64,000 nt of DNA from Nitzschia sp. DOCU1 (GCA_951394045.1 OX595987.1:2728001-2792000); one strand, 5' to 3'; shown: positions 1 to 9,932, counted from the first letter of the stretch. Numbers and translations are program-made. Notes: a model not told the origin generated them from the letters alone.

Positions 1-797
1 AGATTAGGATAATATAGCACCGCCACTGCCACACCAGGACTCCCAGGCTCAACCACCTCGTGACTTGTCACTTGACGCTGCTCCCCCGTTTTTGGATCCG
101 TAAACGTGATCGACTTGCCAGCTTTCAATTGTCCATATAGCGGGCCGCGTGGGATGCCAAGTTGGTTCGCCTTGGCTGCCAGAAATTTGCCCGGAACTGG
201 AGGAGTTGTAAAAATATAGGAAAGTGCTTGTTGCTGATTATTGGGACCACCACATGCAATCGACTGGACATGAAAATCTTCATTGTTGTTGTTGATTGGA
301 GGTTTTCGTCGTTTGGCCGATGGCTTGGCCTGTTGTCGTTGGTAGTACTCGCCTTGGTGCAATCGCAAGTCAAAGGCTTCTCGGCGCATAAAATGACGTA
401 GCGAATGAACAAACGCTTCCAACCCAATCGGCCCGATGATATCCAGTCCAGGTCTATCATCCTCACTAGGCGGAACGGGCCGCTTGTGCGACGCTTGCCC
501 GTTCTGATGATTATTGTTTTGTGCTGCAGCCTTGTGCTTGGCAATGGCAACCGCACTGTTGGTCGCGACATCGGCTGACGTGAGAACCATACCGGGTAGT
601 CCACCCAAAGTGGAATGTGAGAGATGCGTCAAGCAAACGCGATGGACCGTGGACAACTTTTGACCAAACTCCAGAAAGATTCGCTGGCAGCCCTCCCCAC
701 AATTGACGAGCGTCTTGTCGCCATTGGGGGCCACCAAAAGAATGGCCGGGGAAGAATCGACCGAGGTCGTGGACAATATTCGTACGGAACAAGTCAT
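1..797 (-). CDS. tRNase Z, long form (ELAC2-type), 5' part; runs off the window
   Basis: On the minus strand the frame is open from an ATG at 797 to base 1 (265 codons, no stop), so only the N-terminal half is here. tRNase Z removes 3' trailers from precursor tRNAs. Visible hallmarks are an early segment containing NCGEGCQR (family NCGEGTQR), then LTHLSHSTLGGLPGMVLT, the exosite-side signature of long tRNase Z, a Gln/Asn/Lys-rich low-complexity insert, and GKFLAAKANQLGIPRGPLYG, matching the conserved GKF..KA..LGVP.GP block. The metal-binding HxHxDH motif belongs to the C-terminal half and lies beyond base 1. The 797 ATG gives the short N-terminus usual for the family; the frame stays open a little further upstream before a TAG. 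No targeting peptide is obvious. Family assignment is strong. Confidence 0.85.
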   Translation of the reverse strand, partial: MTCSVRILSTTSVDSSPAILLVAPNGDKTLVNCGEGCQRIFLEFGQKLSTVHRVCLTHLSHSTLGGLPGMVLTSADVATNSAVAIAKHKAAAQNNNHQNGQASHKRPVPPSEDDRPGLDIIGPIGLEAFVHSLRHFMRREAFDLRLHQGEYYQRQQAKPSAKRRKPPINNNNEDFHVQSIACGGPNNQQQALSYIFTTPPVPGKFLAAKANQLGIPRGPLYGQLKAGKSITFTDPKTGEQRQVTSHEVVEPGSPGVAVAVLYYPN

Positions 798-1331
798 TGT
801 TGTTGCACTATCGTACTGCTTCTTATTGTCCCTCTTGCCCCGACGGCTTGCCAGTAGTGAAAGCTACTGTAGCGTCTAATAGAGGTCGTTCATCTATTTT
901 GAGATGTTGCGTGTTTGGATGGTTTCGGTGGCATCATTCCATTTTGTCGTTATCAGAGCGTTTTTGTTCTACCCGCGCAAAATCTGCTTTTCGAGACACG
1001 CGTCGAGGTTCTGATGGGTCGAAGCGTAGTGGGTTGTAACTACGGAGGATACTTACGTATCGTACATGAAGAGTTTCGAAGGCACAGAAAAATGCCCAAA
1101 CCAATGACCCCGCCGCCGCCACTCTCCGCTGCGTATCTTGCCTCCGACGGACGGATCGCAAGAAAGCAAATGTGATGATCTACGGCGACTGCCAGCTGAG
1201 TCACTACAAAGAGGTTGTACGAACAGAGACGGGTCAAAATGAAGAGTTGTTTACAAATTAGAAGAGGGGCATGAACACATGATCCCTCTCTCAAACATAT
1301 ATATGGACTCGATCGTCGCCGACGATCGAAA
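798..1331. other. Intergenic, 5' side of tRNase Z and 3' side of SLC4 gene
   Basis: This 534-bp gap lies upstream of the tRNase Z start and downstream of the SLC4 stop. Several short ORFs cross it on both strands but none has recognisable content or a supporting start. I see no RNA gene or repeat here. Confidence 0.5.
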
Positions 1332-3331
1332 TTAGACGTTCTCCTCTCCAGCGTCCATCGGCTCGACGGGAACCTCGCCATCGTCGGATGATTCAGCAGC
1401 AGGGGCTACCTCGCCGCAGTCGTTGGCCTCCTTGGCAGCAAGCCATTCCTCAATGTCCTCGTCGTAACCATCCAACAAGCAGAGCTCCCACCCTTCAAAG
1501 AACACAGGCGCCAAGAACAGACGGGCAGGGATGCACAAAAGAGTCATGAAGGGGAAAGCAATAGCAATCGAAGGGGTGTTCTGCACAAAGAAAACGCCCA
1601 AGAAAAAGACAATCTGGAACACAGTAAACAAGTGAATGCGAGTGGTCGACATGTACTTGGTGAAAGGCTTCTCGGCGAACTTGCTGGGTTGTTGGAAGAA
1701 CAACAAGAAGCGGTTCCAGAATTGGATTCCAGGCATGGAAGACAAACCCATGAACAAAAAGACACCCTGTAACGAGAGAACCAAGGAGAAGGAAAAGTGA
1801 GATACCTTGTCGCTGCTACCGCTACCGTGAGAAATTCCGTCGTTCTTCGTCATGGACAACTTACCAACAGCACAGGGAGCGGAATCAGCTTAAGGGCCTT
1901 GAGGAAGAGAAGCAAAAGACCAACCAACAAGTGGGAGAAGAAGAGGGTCAGGCGGGTCTCTTGAACGTGAATGATCTTGCCGTCCTTGTCCTTCTCTGCC
2001 AAGTTGTTCAAGTGGACAAGGCAAGGAACAGTGGTGGCAATGAGCCAGGGAAGTCCAATCAAACCGTTGATCAGGTTGCAGCCACCGTTCAAGAAAAGAT
2101 CCCAGTTGTACGACTCTCCGTGTTGCAAGTTGTTTCCGGGGTTGTAGATCAAGTGCCAAGTGATACCGTTATCAAGGTAGAACAAGATGTACGAGAGGAG
2201 GGCAGGTCCGGCAGCCATGAAAGGAACCCAGCTCTTTCCGTTCAAGTTACCCATTTCGGCGAACCAAGGGCGGGTACCCCAAGGAGCAGCTTGTCCTTCG
2301 CAGTTGTCAGGCCAGTAGGTGGAGCAGCTGGAGTCACAGCACGTGAAGGTGGGCTCGAAGCTGTCGGGAACATTCAATCCAGGAACTTCGATGCTGGAGA
2401 AACCAAGGTTGGCAACAATGGCCCAAACAATGACAGCGGTGGTAACGGCAAAGTCGTGAACAGAGTCGCGAATGGTTTGGTTGCAGAAGAATGCGCTGGT
2501 CTTGAATCCTCGCAAGAAGAAGATAGTAGCGGTGGTTCCAAATCCCAAGATGATGTTGAGAAGAGCCGTCTCGTACATGCTGTAGTTCTCGGCATCTGTG
2601 TTATCGGAGTGGAAAGAGTTCTCGGGGTCCAAGTATCGCAAAAGTCCTCCGGGTCCGAAGGGACTTCCAAGCGCATTCAAGATGAAGATGGAGACAATCA
2701 ACAAGGCAAAGATGTCGTCGGTGAAGCGAGTGGCGTATCGGACGTAGCGGGTCAGGTCGAAGAAGGCCGTGAAGGTCGTGTATCCAAATGTCCAAATGGA
2801 AACCCAGGCGTAGAACGGGAGGAACGGGATGTCTAGGATCTTGGCCATCTCGTAGATGACGGTACTCATGATCAAAACTGGACCGGTGGATCCGACAATA
2901 ACGGTTGGCATACCGCTGAAGAACGCCATAAAAACTCCTACCCAACACGTTGCAAGAATGGTCTTGACGGTGTCGATGTTGTTTTCAGTGTTTCGGCTGT
3001 AGACAGCACCAAAGGTAAGGGTCGGAGCAATGACAGTGATGAACATCAGAAGAGACACAGCGACGGTCTTCTGATTGAAGTTGGTCATCTCCGAAATCCA
3101 GTGGGTACCAATAGTGGTCTTAACTTCTTCATAGACTCCTCGGCCCCATGGTTTTCCGGGTTCTGCAAATAGTCAACAACATCGCGATTCGAACGCAGTT
3201 TAGCCATCAGCTTGGTACACTACGCCACAGCAGTGTCGATCGACCATTGACGAAAACTACTTACCGATGAAGACCTTGCCGGCACGAGGAACCAACTCAG
3301 CGTTAGTCTTTGGTGTCGTCTTGGTAGCCAT
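1332..3331 (-). CDS. SLC4-family bicarbonate/anion transporter, 3 exons
   Basis: Spliced CDS, minus strand: exon 1 3331-3265, intron 3264-3163, exon 2 3162-1865, intron 1864-1767, exon 3 1766-1332; 599 aa. Introns start GTAAGT and end CAG; phases match. SLC4 proteins move HCO3- across membranes, and diatom members serve the CO2-concentrating mechanism. Family signatures seen are GRGVYEEVKTTIGTHWISEM near the N-terminus, FSGMPTVIVGSTGPVLIMS (SLC4 GQPL-type region), PWLIATTVPCLVHLNNLAE and, across intron 2, IPLPVLLGVFLFMGLSSMPG (animal IP.PVL.GVFLYMG). About 11-13 membrane segments are apparent. The large animal-type cytosolic N-domain is absent (about 45 residues precede the membrane part), and the C-terminus is acidic. 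Exon 1 and its promoter are duplicated in inverse orientation nearby. Plasma membrane versus plastid envelope cannot be decided; no ASAF leader is visible. Confidence 0.9.
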
Positions 3332-3530
3332 GATGATGCCACTCAGTTGTTACTTTGTATAGTACAAACCAAAAGATGCTTCCAAGTTGGGAGCGTCTGA
3401 AAATTGTGAGCATGGGAGGTAGAAATCCTTGGTGATGAAATTGGTATCCTTTCACATCCATCAATGATACGGTAGTCCTGTCGTCATCACATATTTGTTT
3501 TGGTTTCCGGCTTTCCGCCGGATAGGATGC
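3119..3530 (-). repeat. Left arm of inverted duplication (SLC4 promoter, exon 1, intron 1, start of exon 2)
   Basis: These 412 bp are the reverse complement of 4308-4719 with only a handful of substitutions noticed by eye (about six, four of them in the intron). The arm carries the SLC4 proximal promoter, the ATG, exon 1, intron 1 and 44 nt of exon 2. The inner edges show weaker shared stretches such as TTTCTTTCTTCCA. Confidence 0.9.
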
Positions 3531-4307
3531 GGTAGTAGCATGACGAAACATAGGTAGAACAAATATGGAAGAAAGAAATGTGAGGAAGGGAAGGAAAAGT
3601 TGACGTCTTTCTCAACTTCAAGGATGTGACTTCAAGGCAATATATAAGCTCACCTAACTTCGATATGTACCCCTCTCCCACGTCACAAAAAATTGTTTCC
3701 ACACTTTTCGGAAATTTTTGGAAACCCAAGATTGTGAGGGTTGCCGGTAGGTGCTTCTCCATTATGCATTTCTTTCCCTCAAATGACTCACAGACTCTAC
3801 GGCTTATTCAACCATTGTTGCTCTGACAAAGCCATTGACGAATCATGCTACAAGAATTGATGATTACACCATATTATTTTAATCCTTCAACATCATAATC
3901 GTCAGAGGCCTTATGAACGTTCTTGCCGGCAGTTAGAAAATTTGACGTCACTCTGAACACCTTTCCTTCTCAATTGGCAGAGCAAACATAGCAGTGCTGT
4001 CACAGTTATCAGCTCCGGCTACTACTCGGGGGTCTCTAGTACTCGTAAACATCCACCAATCAAATTAAATGGATTCCAGAGAGCATGAAATCGCACTAAA
4101 AAGAATTTCAATACACTCTCTGAAGATAGCGTGTTGTGTAGTAGATGTAGTAGTCTATGGCGACACGACGCAAGGAGTTTCCAAACACACTCTCAGTATT
4201 AGCTTATGTAGGAGATCATGTGGATTGACGTCAGAAGAGGCATATATCCCAACTACTTTCTCGCCCCCATCTCGCGTTTCTTTCTTCCACCTATGATATG
4301 TTTCGTC
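3531..4307. promoter_or_regulatory. Divergent promoter spacer with CRE-like sites
   Basis: This 777-bp spacer separates the two outward-facing SLC4 5' ends. It contains palindromic TGACGTCA at 3943-3950 and 4226-4233, TGACGT at 3601-3606 and ACGTCA at 3680-3685. In Phaeodactylum, TGACGT/ACGTCA-type elements are the CO2/cAMP-responsive elements of carbonic anhydrase promoters (established knowledge). Their role here is inferred from the match and from the adjacent bicarbonate transporter. ORFs in the spacer look like shadows. Confidence 0.5.
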
Positions 4308-4719
4308 GCATCCTATCCGGCGGAAAGCCGGAAACCAAAACAAATATGTGATGACGACAGGACTACCGTATCATTGATGGGTGTGAAAGGATACCAATTT
4401 CATCACCAAGGATTTCTACCTCCCATGCTCACAATTTTCAGACGCTCCCAACTTGGAAGCATCTTTTGGTTTGTACTATACAAAGTAACAACTGAGTGGC
4501 ATCATCATGGCTACCAAGACGACACCAAAGACTAACGCTGAGTTGGTTCCTCGTGCCGGCAAGGTCTTCATCGGTAAGTAGTGATCGTCGATGATCGATC
4601 GACACTGCTGTGGCGTAGTGTACCAAGCTGATGGCTAAACTGCGTTCGAATCGCGCTGTTGTTGACTATTTGCAGAACCCGGAAAACCATGGGGCCGAGG
4701 AGTCTATGAAGAAGTTAAG
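4308..4719 (+). repeat. Right arm of inverted duplication
   Basis: Reverse-complement partner of 3119-3530. Homology stops sharply at 4719, where the transporter reading frame is replaced by unrelated sequence starting TGACTTGCC. Near identity that includes intron 1 means a recent duplication or ongoing gene conversion. Confidence 0.9.
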
Positions 4720-4722
4720 TGA
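4507..4722 (+). pseudogene. Truncated SLC4 5' copy, potential 37-aa peptide
   Basis: Exon 1 4507-4573 and exon 2 4676-4722 keep the same ATG, GTAAGT donor and TTTGCAG acceptor as the full SLC4 gene. The spliced frame encodes the transporter's first 37 residues and then meets TGA at 4720-4722, directly at the duplication breakpoint. All membrane segments are lost, so it cannot transport. It retains an apparently intact promoter and could make a short spliced transcript. It is a gene fragment rather than a decayed gene, since no internal frameshift is seen. Confidence 0.75.
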
Positions 4723-5111
4723 CTTGCCTTGGTGGGCGAGAGCAACTGCTACTTGATGTTTCCGAGGGAATCATGCGTCCATGGCCCTCATAGTGTGAAC
4801 AGATACACATCTGTAAATAATTAAATTTGAGTATCTTGTACTATAATTCGTGCTTTAATCTTACTATCATAGAGGACTAAAGGAATGATGCTCATTTGGC
4901 CGCCTCGCTCGTCCTCCATGAATGCAGCCGTTCGAATGATTCATTTGACTACAATTTCCCGATCTTTTCATTGCCCCGATGATGAAAAGACATATGTCAT
5001 TGCATGATGATGGCACGACATCAGAGGTCCGTGACCATCTTCTCTAGAGGGGAAGAAACCATCGAAGTAACATTTTGATCCCTGCAGCTCATTCCTTGTG
5101 ACTGAATTAGC
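4723..5111. other. Intergenic, upstream of membrane protein
   Basis: These 389 bp are moderately AT-rich and sit between the SLC4 fragment and the next plus-strand gene. I see no coding, RNA or repeat signal. Confidence 0.5.
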
Positions 5112-6041
5112 ATGGAATTTTCAATGTGCCACCTGACCAACGGAGTGGTATCCCTCTTGGTCATAGGCAGTCTGGCGTTGTTCATATGGATCCTTGTGGA
5201 CGAAGAGTCCAGTCCGACGATCTATGATGGAAACGACAAGGTATCGACTCTCTTGATCAAGGACATGGGGAAAGGAGCCATACTCCTCGCTTGTGAGCTG
5301 ATGTTCTGTATTCTGTATATTCAGTGGAAGCTGAAGCGATACTATACCGCTAGTGTCTTCGCAACCACTTTTGCATTTTGTCAATATCTGACGACCACGT
5401 TCCACCAGGACGACGAGCGTTTTGAAATATTCAAGCAAGCATCTTCCATCAATGTTGTCGTATCTAGCGTCATGACACTGATGCTTAGCCTGACAGACAA
5501 CACCGAATCATCGTTGTGGTTACACGTTGAGTTGAAATACAAGTGGGAGGGGACTGCGATTCGAAAAACGGCCGCGGTCATATTCGCAGTCTCTATTATA
5601 ATTTACATCGTGTGGGCGGTATTTGCTTTTGTGCGACTGGTGTTTCAGTTAGATGACTACTTAGACGAATCAGCTGGTGCACGGAATGCCAGAAATCTGA
5701 GCGTTGCGCGTCAGTGTTTGTTCGGATTGCTACTTCCATTGGCCCTGATAGTGATCGGCCCCGCTGTGTTTTCTCTGGGTGTGATTACCGTTTCCTATGG
5801 TATCAACATTTTCTGCAGCTGGAGACTTTTTGGAGAGCTCAAGGCTGCTCAGGCTCCGCTCAATGTGATGGAGGACTATCTTTCCGGGCTGGTGTGGATT
5901 CATCTTCTTGTACCATTTCTCATGGTCGGACTCGTGCTTCAATCATTGGTAAGCCCGACGCCGAGGGCGGAAGATCAAGAGAATGTTTCCGCTCCATTAC
6001 ATCCATCGGTGATAAGTCCTTTGCTGGCATGGCAAGTTTGA
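5112..6041 (+). CDS. Polytopic membrane protein, unknown function
   Basis: Single-exon ORF of 309 aa. I do not recognise the family. By inspection it has seven or eight hydrophobic segments, roughly residues 11-28, 53-68, 78-95, 110-126, 153-180, 203-222, 224-236 and 259-282. Short polar loops join them and the tail is Pro/Ser-rich. A charged loop with DDERFEIFKQ lies after the third segment, and LDDYLDESAGARNARN before the sixth. The first ATG is used because the N-terminus leads directly into the first membrane segment. A receptor-like, sensor or transporter role is possible but unsupported. Confidence 0.6.
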   Translation: MEFSMCHLTNGVVSLLVIGSLALFIWILVDEESSPTIYDGNDKVSTLLIKDMGKGAILLACELMFCILYIQWKLKRYYTASVFATTFAFCQYLTTTFHQDDERFEIFKQASSINVVVSSVMTLMLSLTDNTESSLWLHVELKYKWEGTAIRKTAAVIFAVSIIIYIVWAVFAFVRLVFQLDDYLDESAGARNARNLSVARQCLFGLLLPLALIVIGPAVFSLGVITVSYGINIFCSWRLFGELKAAQAPLNVMEDYLSGLVWIHLLVPFLMVGLVLQSLVSPTPRAEDQENVSAPLHPSVISPLLAWQV

Positions 6042-6110
6042 AGATCCATGAACTAACATGGTGGAACCAGTTACATGTACAAAAAGTGAATCTCGCACGT
6101 CGCGGAGCTT

Positions 6111-7403
6111 TTAGTCGAGATCATAATGAGCGTCCTCGTCGACAAATCCATCCCACCCCCAGTCGGCTTCTTCGATCACCTCAAATTTCGCCATTCTTGG
6201 GCTGGGACCTTGCCCATCGGTTACGCGTCTTTTCTCAGATGCAGTGGCACCTGAAGAGCGAAGAGAATCCACAGTACTAGACGTCTGAACCATCTCGTCG
6301 CTTTCGGGATCATCCAGAAAGAACGGATCGCCACCCATGGCTTCAAGTTCTTCTAGCAAGGTAAATTCTGAATCAGAATCCTCGTCGTCGTCGTCAACGT
6401 CCGAATCCGAGCTGCCCATTTCGGACAAGATCTTCATGGCCCCACCGCCACCGGCGCCATCAAAATTTTCCGACAGTGCTGCAACTTGTGCAAGCATTTC
6501 CATGGCTGATGGATTAAAATCATCATCGTTTCTCTCTTCTTCTTCGTCTGTCGAAAGGATAGTGCTGCCGTCGCGTATATCATCATCGAGAAGAAAAAAG
6601 GGATCTCCACCCATGGCAAGCAGTTGCTCGTAGGCATTATTGTCACTCTCCTCTTTGTTGTCGACGTCGTCGTCATCGTCAAGGAACGACGGATCGCCTC
6701 CCATGCCCAGAATCTCGTCGGCCATTTTCTCAGCGTCTGAACTCTTTGTCTGCCTATTGTTTTCCATTTTTCCAAGCGGATTCGATATTTCCTGCAAAAG
6801 GTTCATGACAGCGCCACCGGACATGGCCATTTCTGAAAGAACGTCGAATGCCATGGGTTCTACCTCATCCGCATTCTCCTCATCTGCAGTATCATCATCG
6901 TCTTCGCCCATGAGAAAAAATGGATCGCCTCCCATGGCTTCAATTTCATCTGCCCGAAACGAATTCCTTGGGGCCGCCGACCGATCTGAAATAGGTGCCA
7001 CACCTAGCTGTGCTCGCTGCAATAGATCCATGGCTCCTGCCGTTGCACCCATGGACATTTCTGATAGCAAATCCAAATGGATGCCTGTCGAGTCGACTAT
7101 TGCAGTGTCAACTTGCTGATCATCGTTGTCGTCACTCAAAAAGAAGGGATCCCCGCCCATGGCTTCGAGTTCGAATCGTTGGTCGTCAAACGTTCGTCCT
7201 TGACCACCGCCTTCCATGCCTTTGTTGACTACCCGCAAGGCTGCCAATGATGATATTGACCCCCATCGAGTAGTAAAGGCTGGCTTCTTCGAGAGGCATG
7301 TACCACAAAACGCGTGGACCGGTCCATGTATGGAAATGACAAGTAGAAAACCGACCATATTGCTGCCGACGACCCACCACACCCGTGAAACTCGCAATAT
7401 CAT
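6111..7403 (-). CDS. Plastid-targeted acidic protein with five MGGDPFFL repeats
   Basis: 430 aa from the first true ATG at 7403; the longer frame upstream begins with TTG. The N-terminus is a strong signal peptide followed by an A-F step (PVHA|FCGTC) and a Ser/Lys/Arg-bearing stretch, the bipartite pattern of diatom plastid import. The mature part is very acidic and carries five copies of (A/G)MGGDP(F/S)FL followed by a D/E run, near residues 81, 156, 233, 263 and 365. Between them recur hydrophobic segments of the type LLSEMSMGATAGAMDLLQ and VLSEMAMSGGAVMNLLQE. The C-terminus contains EADWGWDGFVDEDA. I know of no characterised family. The D-rich runs could bind cations or basic partners (inference). 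It shares a divergent promoter with the RPC3 gene. Confidence 0.7.
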   Translation of the reverse strand: MILRVSRVWWVVGSNMVGFLLVISIHGPVHAFCGTCLSKKPAFTTRWGSISSLAALRVVNKGMEGGGQGRTFDDQRFELEAMGGDPFFLSDDNDDQQVDTAIVDSTGIHLDLLSEMSMGATAGAMDLLQRAQLGVAPISDRSAAPRNSFRADEIEAMGGDPFFLMGEDDDDTADEENADEVEPMAFDVLSEMAMSGGAVMNLLQEISNPLGKMENNRQTKSSDAEKMADEILGMGGDPSFLDDDDDVDNKEESDNNAYEQLLAMGGDPFFLLDDDIRDGSTILSTDEEEERNDDDFNPSAMEMLAQVAALSENFDGAGGGGAMKILSEMGSSDSDVDDDDEDSDSEFTLLEELEAMGGDPFFLDDPESDEMVQTSSTVDSLRSSGATASEKRRVTDGQGPSPRMAKFEVIEEADWGWDGFVDEDAHYDLD

Positions 7404-7875
7404 GATTTCGACTTTCGATTGCTCAATCAACTGCAATGAGTTCCTCGTTGAGGGGGAACAAGAAGAAGCTAGCTAGTGTTGTTTTCAACACAAATGGAGT
7501 CGCAGAGGTGGTCGTCGACGAACTTGTCAATGTGGTGCGAGTTTTTAGTTTCTTTGGAAGCAAGTACGTTGATGGTTGTGGTGGGAGAAAAAGTGACGGA
7601 AAGCCACTGACGTTGATCGGAGGGATCGAATGATATCGCGCGCATTTTCGCGCATTCAACTACATGACTACGCCGACTCAGCAGTCGTGCCCGTCCATCG
7701 TCCGTTCCACACAAGATTTGCTCCATCCAAAATATGGAGCGATGCCGCCCCGCCATTCTGTGGAAGGGAAAACAACATCATAGTAGTAGATGATGGTTTT
7801 GTTGTTGACGACCTTTAGGAAGAGTACCTCTCAATCTGTATTGTTGAGCAAGACGATCGCGCCCCCGTTTTCAAG
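7404..7875. promoter_or_regulatory. Divergent promoter region (MGGDPFFL protein / RPC3)
   Basis: These 472 bp separate two divergently transcribed genes and so must hold both promoters. No specific element stands out. Small ORFs here lack support. Confidence 0.4.
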
Positions 7876-9747
7876 ATGACGAATCCCTTTGCTCGTTTCG
7901 TTCACACATCGCCTTTATCCTCCATCCATCACGACCCACCCACCAGCCTGGCATCGAACGCGATTCGAGATGCCTTTGGTCCCATGGTCCAACTGGTGGC
8001 CGACGGCCTACAAGGCCGAGGAGGAACCTCTACGCTGGCTCAAATTTTGCACATGATCCACACCAAGTCTCACAAAAAGAGCATGGCTAGCAGCGGCAGC
8101 ACCGGCAAAACGCACAGTCGCTCCAAGGAACGTCGAGAGATCATTCGAGTCAGTCAGCTACGAACGGCTTCGGCCCGGGATGGACCTTCCACTCCGGCAG
8201 TACGTGCCGCGTTGCTAGTATTGATTCAACATTCCATTGTCAAAGTGACCAAGGCCAGGAGTACCTTATCTACTTCTTCTTCTAGTGGAAATCGCCGTCG
8301 CAGCAACAAAGTCGTCTACTATTACCAGTTGGATCCAGATCAGGCTAGAATTCTGCCGCGATATCCTCGCTTTGTAGAATACACAAAAAAGGCCTTGGAC
8401 GAGACAGCGGCGACCTTGGTAGAAGAGCTCCTAGTCAAGGGTCGCATGAGAACGGTAGATGCCATTGTTTCGACGGTTGAGCAGCTTCAGCAAATCAAGG
8501 AAAGTTCGAATAGCACGACAACGACGCCGGCCGTCGAGAGTTCCGCTCGCTACACGCAGCGTCAAGCCGTCGTGGAAAGTTTCCGGCGGCTGGTAGCAGG
8601 AGGGTTTATTCATCAGGTACCTGAAATCGTAGATGAGACGGAAGAAGAAGATAATGATGAAGGAGAGGCAGAATTTGATGATACAGCGGGTCCTCCTCCT
8701 GCCAAGAGGCGTCGGACGGAATCATCAACCTCCGATACTAATCCTGTAGATGAGGAGGAAAATGACCCAGATGACGATCCTGCCGTAGTGGAAATATTAC
8801 AGGGCGCTGGGGCCTACAAGATTCTACCACGTAATGCCGTGTGGAGAGTGAATATTCGCATGTTTCATGATTCCTTGCGCGCCGTGTCACTGGGATGGCT
8901 CGTGTCGGAACGCTATGGCAACAAGATCCAGTCGGCGGGCAGCCTTGTCACTGCAGCACTCAAGCTGGCAGCCCATAAGCGACATGCAACACCTCTACAA
9001 CCCAATCAGCCACCGCTAGATTTTGATGCCCTCTTCTCCTTTTCACCAGAAGACATTATCAGGTACATGCCCAAAGCTGTCATTCAAATTTTTGAAAAGA
9101 AATCAGGGGGCGTCATACCCAATGTGTACAAGGCTTTGAGAGACATGTCCCAGTGTAACAATCCAGCGGTAGTGGACCAAGTTGAAGTCGCAGATGGTCA
9201 GCCGGACAAGGCCAAATTTCAAGTCAAGACCAGCAGTCTGGTGGCATATTTACAAGACCGCATCATCCATCAAATCATTCATGATAGCCATGGCGAGGTG
9301 GCGGCTCGAATTTGTAATATTTTGCGTCGCAATGGCCACATGGAATCGGATGCTGTTGCCGAAGCTGCCATGGTCCCCGCCAAGGATACAAGAGAAGTCT
9401 TGCATCGTTTGTATCGCGAGAATTACATTAGTTTGTTCAATTTGAATCAAGGCAAGCAACATAATCCAACCAGCATGTTTTATTTGTGGTCCACGTCCAG
9501 ACCCAAGAGCTTGCACCATGCCACGGACAATGTGTGTACGGCTTTGCTGAATATGCGGTTGCGACGTCAACACGAAGTGGAAGTTGGCAAGGAATGGATT
9601 GAACGGGCCAAGGAAGCTGGGGCAATTGACGAAAATGAACATGAAATGGACAAGGTCAATTACACACGATTTTGTCAAGGTTTGGAGCGACTGGATAATG
9701 CTGCCTTGCAGCTCGATGAGACGTTGATGGTGCTAAAGGACTACTAA
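7876..9747 (+). CDS. RPC3: DNA-directed RNA polymerase III subunit RPC3 (RPC62/C82)
   Basis: Single-exon ORF of 623 aa, close to the size of yeast C82 and somewhat longer than human RPC62. This subunit belongs to the C82-C34-C31 subcomplex that supports initiation by RNA polymerase III in the nucleus (tRNA, 5S, U6 genes). The N-terminal winged helix is seen in AFGPMVQLVADGLQGRGG with VRAALLVLIQHSIVKV. YYYQLDPDQARILPRYPRFV then precedes EELLVKGRMRTVDAIVSTV, matching the family signature around RYPR and VEELL..G.....A. An acidic stretch with a KRRR basic patch interrupts the middle (residues about 255-300), as is usual in this subunit. The C-terminal winged helices include RILRRNG.. and MVPAKDTREVLHRLYRENYI. 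It converges on the Integrator-like gene with about 185 bp between stops. Confidence 0.85.
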   Translation: MTNPFARFVHTSPLSSIHHDPPTSLASNAIRDAFGPMVQLVADGLQGRGGTSTLAQILHMIHTKSHKKSMASSGSTGKTHSRSKERREIIRVSQLRTASARDGPSTPAVRAALLVLIQHSIVKVTKARSTLSTSSSSGNRRRSNKVVYYYQLDPDQARILPRYPRFVEYTKKALDETAATLVEELLVKGRMRTVDAIVSTVEQLQQIKESSNSTTTTPAVESSARYTQRQAVVESFRRLVAGGFIHQVPEIVDETEEEDNDEGEAEFDDTAGPPPAKRRRTESSTSDTNPVDEEENDPDDDPAVVEILQGAGAYKILPRNAVWRVNIRMFHDSLRAVSLGWLVSERYGNKIQSAGSLVTAALKLAAHKRHATPLQPNQPPLDFDALFSFSPEDIIRYMPKAVIQIFEKKSGGVIPNVYKALRDMSQCNNPAVVDQVEVADGQPDKAKFQVKTSSLVAYLQDRIIHQIIHDSHGEVAARICNILRRNGHMESDAVAEAAMVPAKDTREVLHRLYRENYISLFNLNQGKQHNPTSMFYLWSTSRPKSLHHATDNVCTALLNMRLRRQHEVEVGKEWIERAKEAGAIDENEHEMDKVNYTRFCQGLERLDNAALQLDETLMVLKDY

Positions 9748-9932
9748 TAGCTACTCTAGACGAATAGGTTAAAACAGCGAATGGATATCGGTGGTGAACG
9801 AATTTCCTCAAACGCGGCGGCTTTATACACGGGGTTGCCTTGCCTTCCCGCAGAATATCAACTTTAGTGACGATGCCCGGCGCCAAAAAGAAAATGGATA
9901 GCAAATGCTTTGGCTGGTATCACAACAACTAG

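Noticed and set aside
1850..1864. SLC4 reading frame continuing past the exon 2 donor to a nearby stop (ending VSCP)
   Set aside because: The GTAAGT donor and TTACAG acceptor restore the conserved IPLPVLLGVFLFMG motif, so this is intron sequence.
1931..2836. 301-codon open frame on the plus strand opposite SLC4 exon 2
   Set aside because: It is the antisense shadow of a strongly conserved transporter; the translation is low in hydrophobic blocks and matches nothing.
3163..3264. T-arm-like GTTCGAATC in SLC4 intron 1 (and its copy at 4574-4675), considered as an intronic tRNA
   Set aside because: The T stem pairs at only three or four positions, and no matching acceptor stem or anticodon arm can be drawn.
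8431..8613. Short minus ORF inside RPC3
   Set aside because: Shadow of a conserved coding region.
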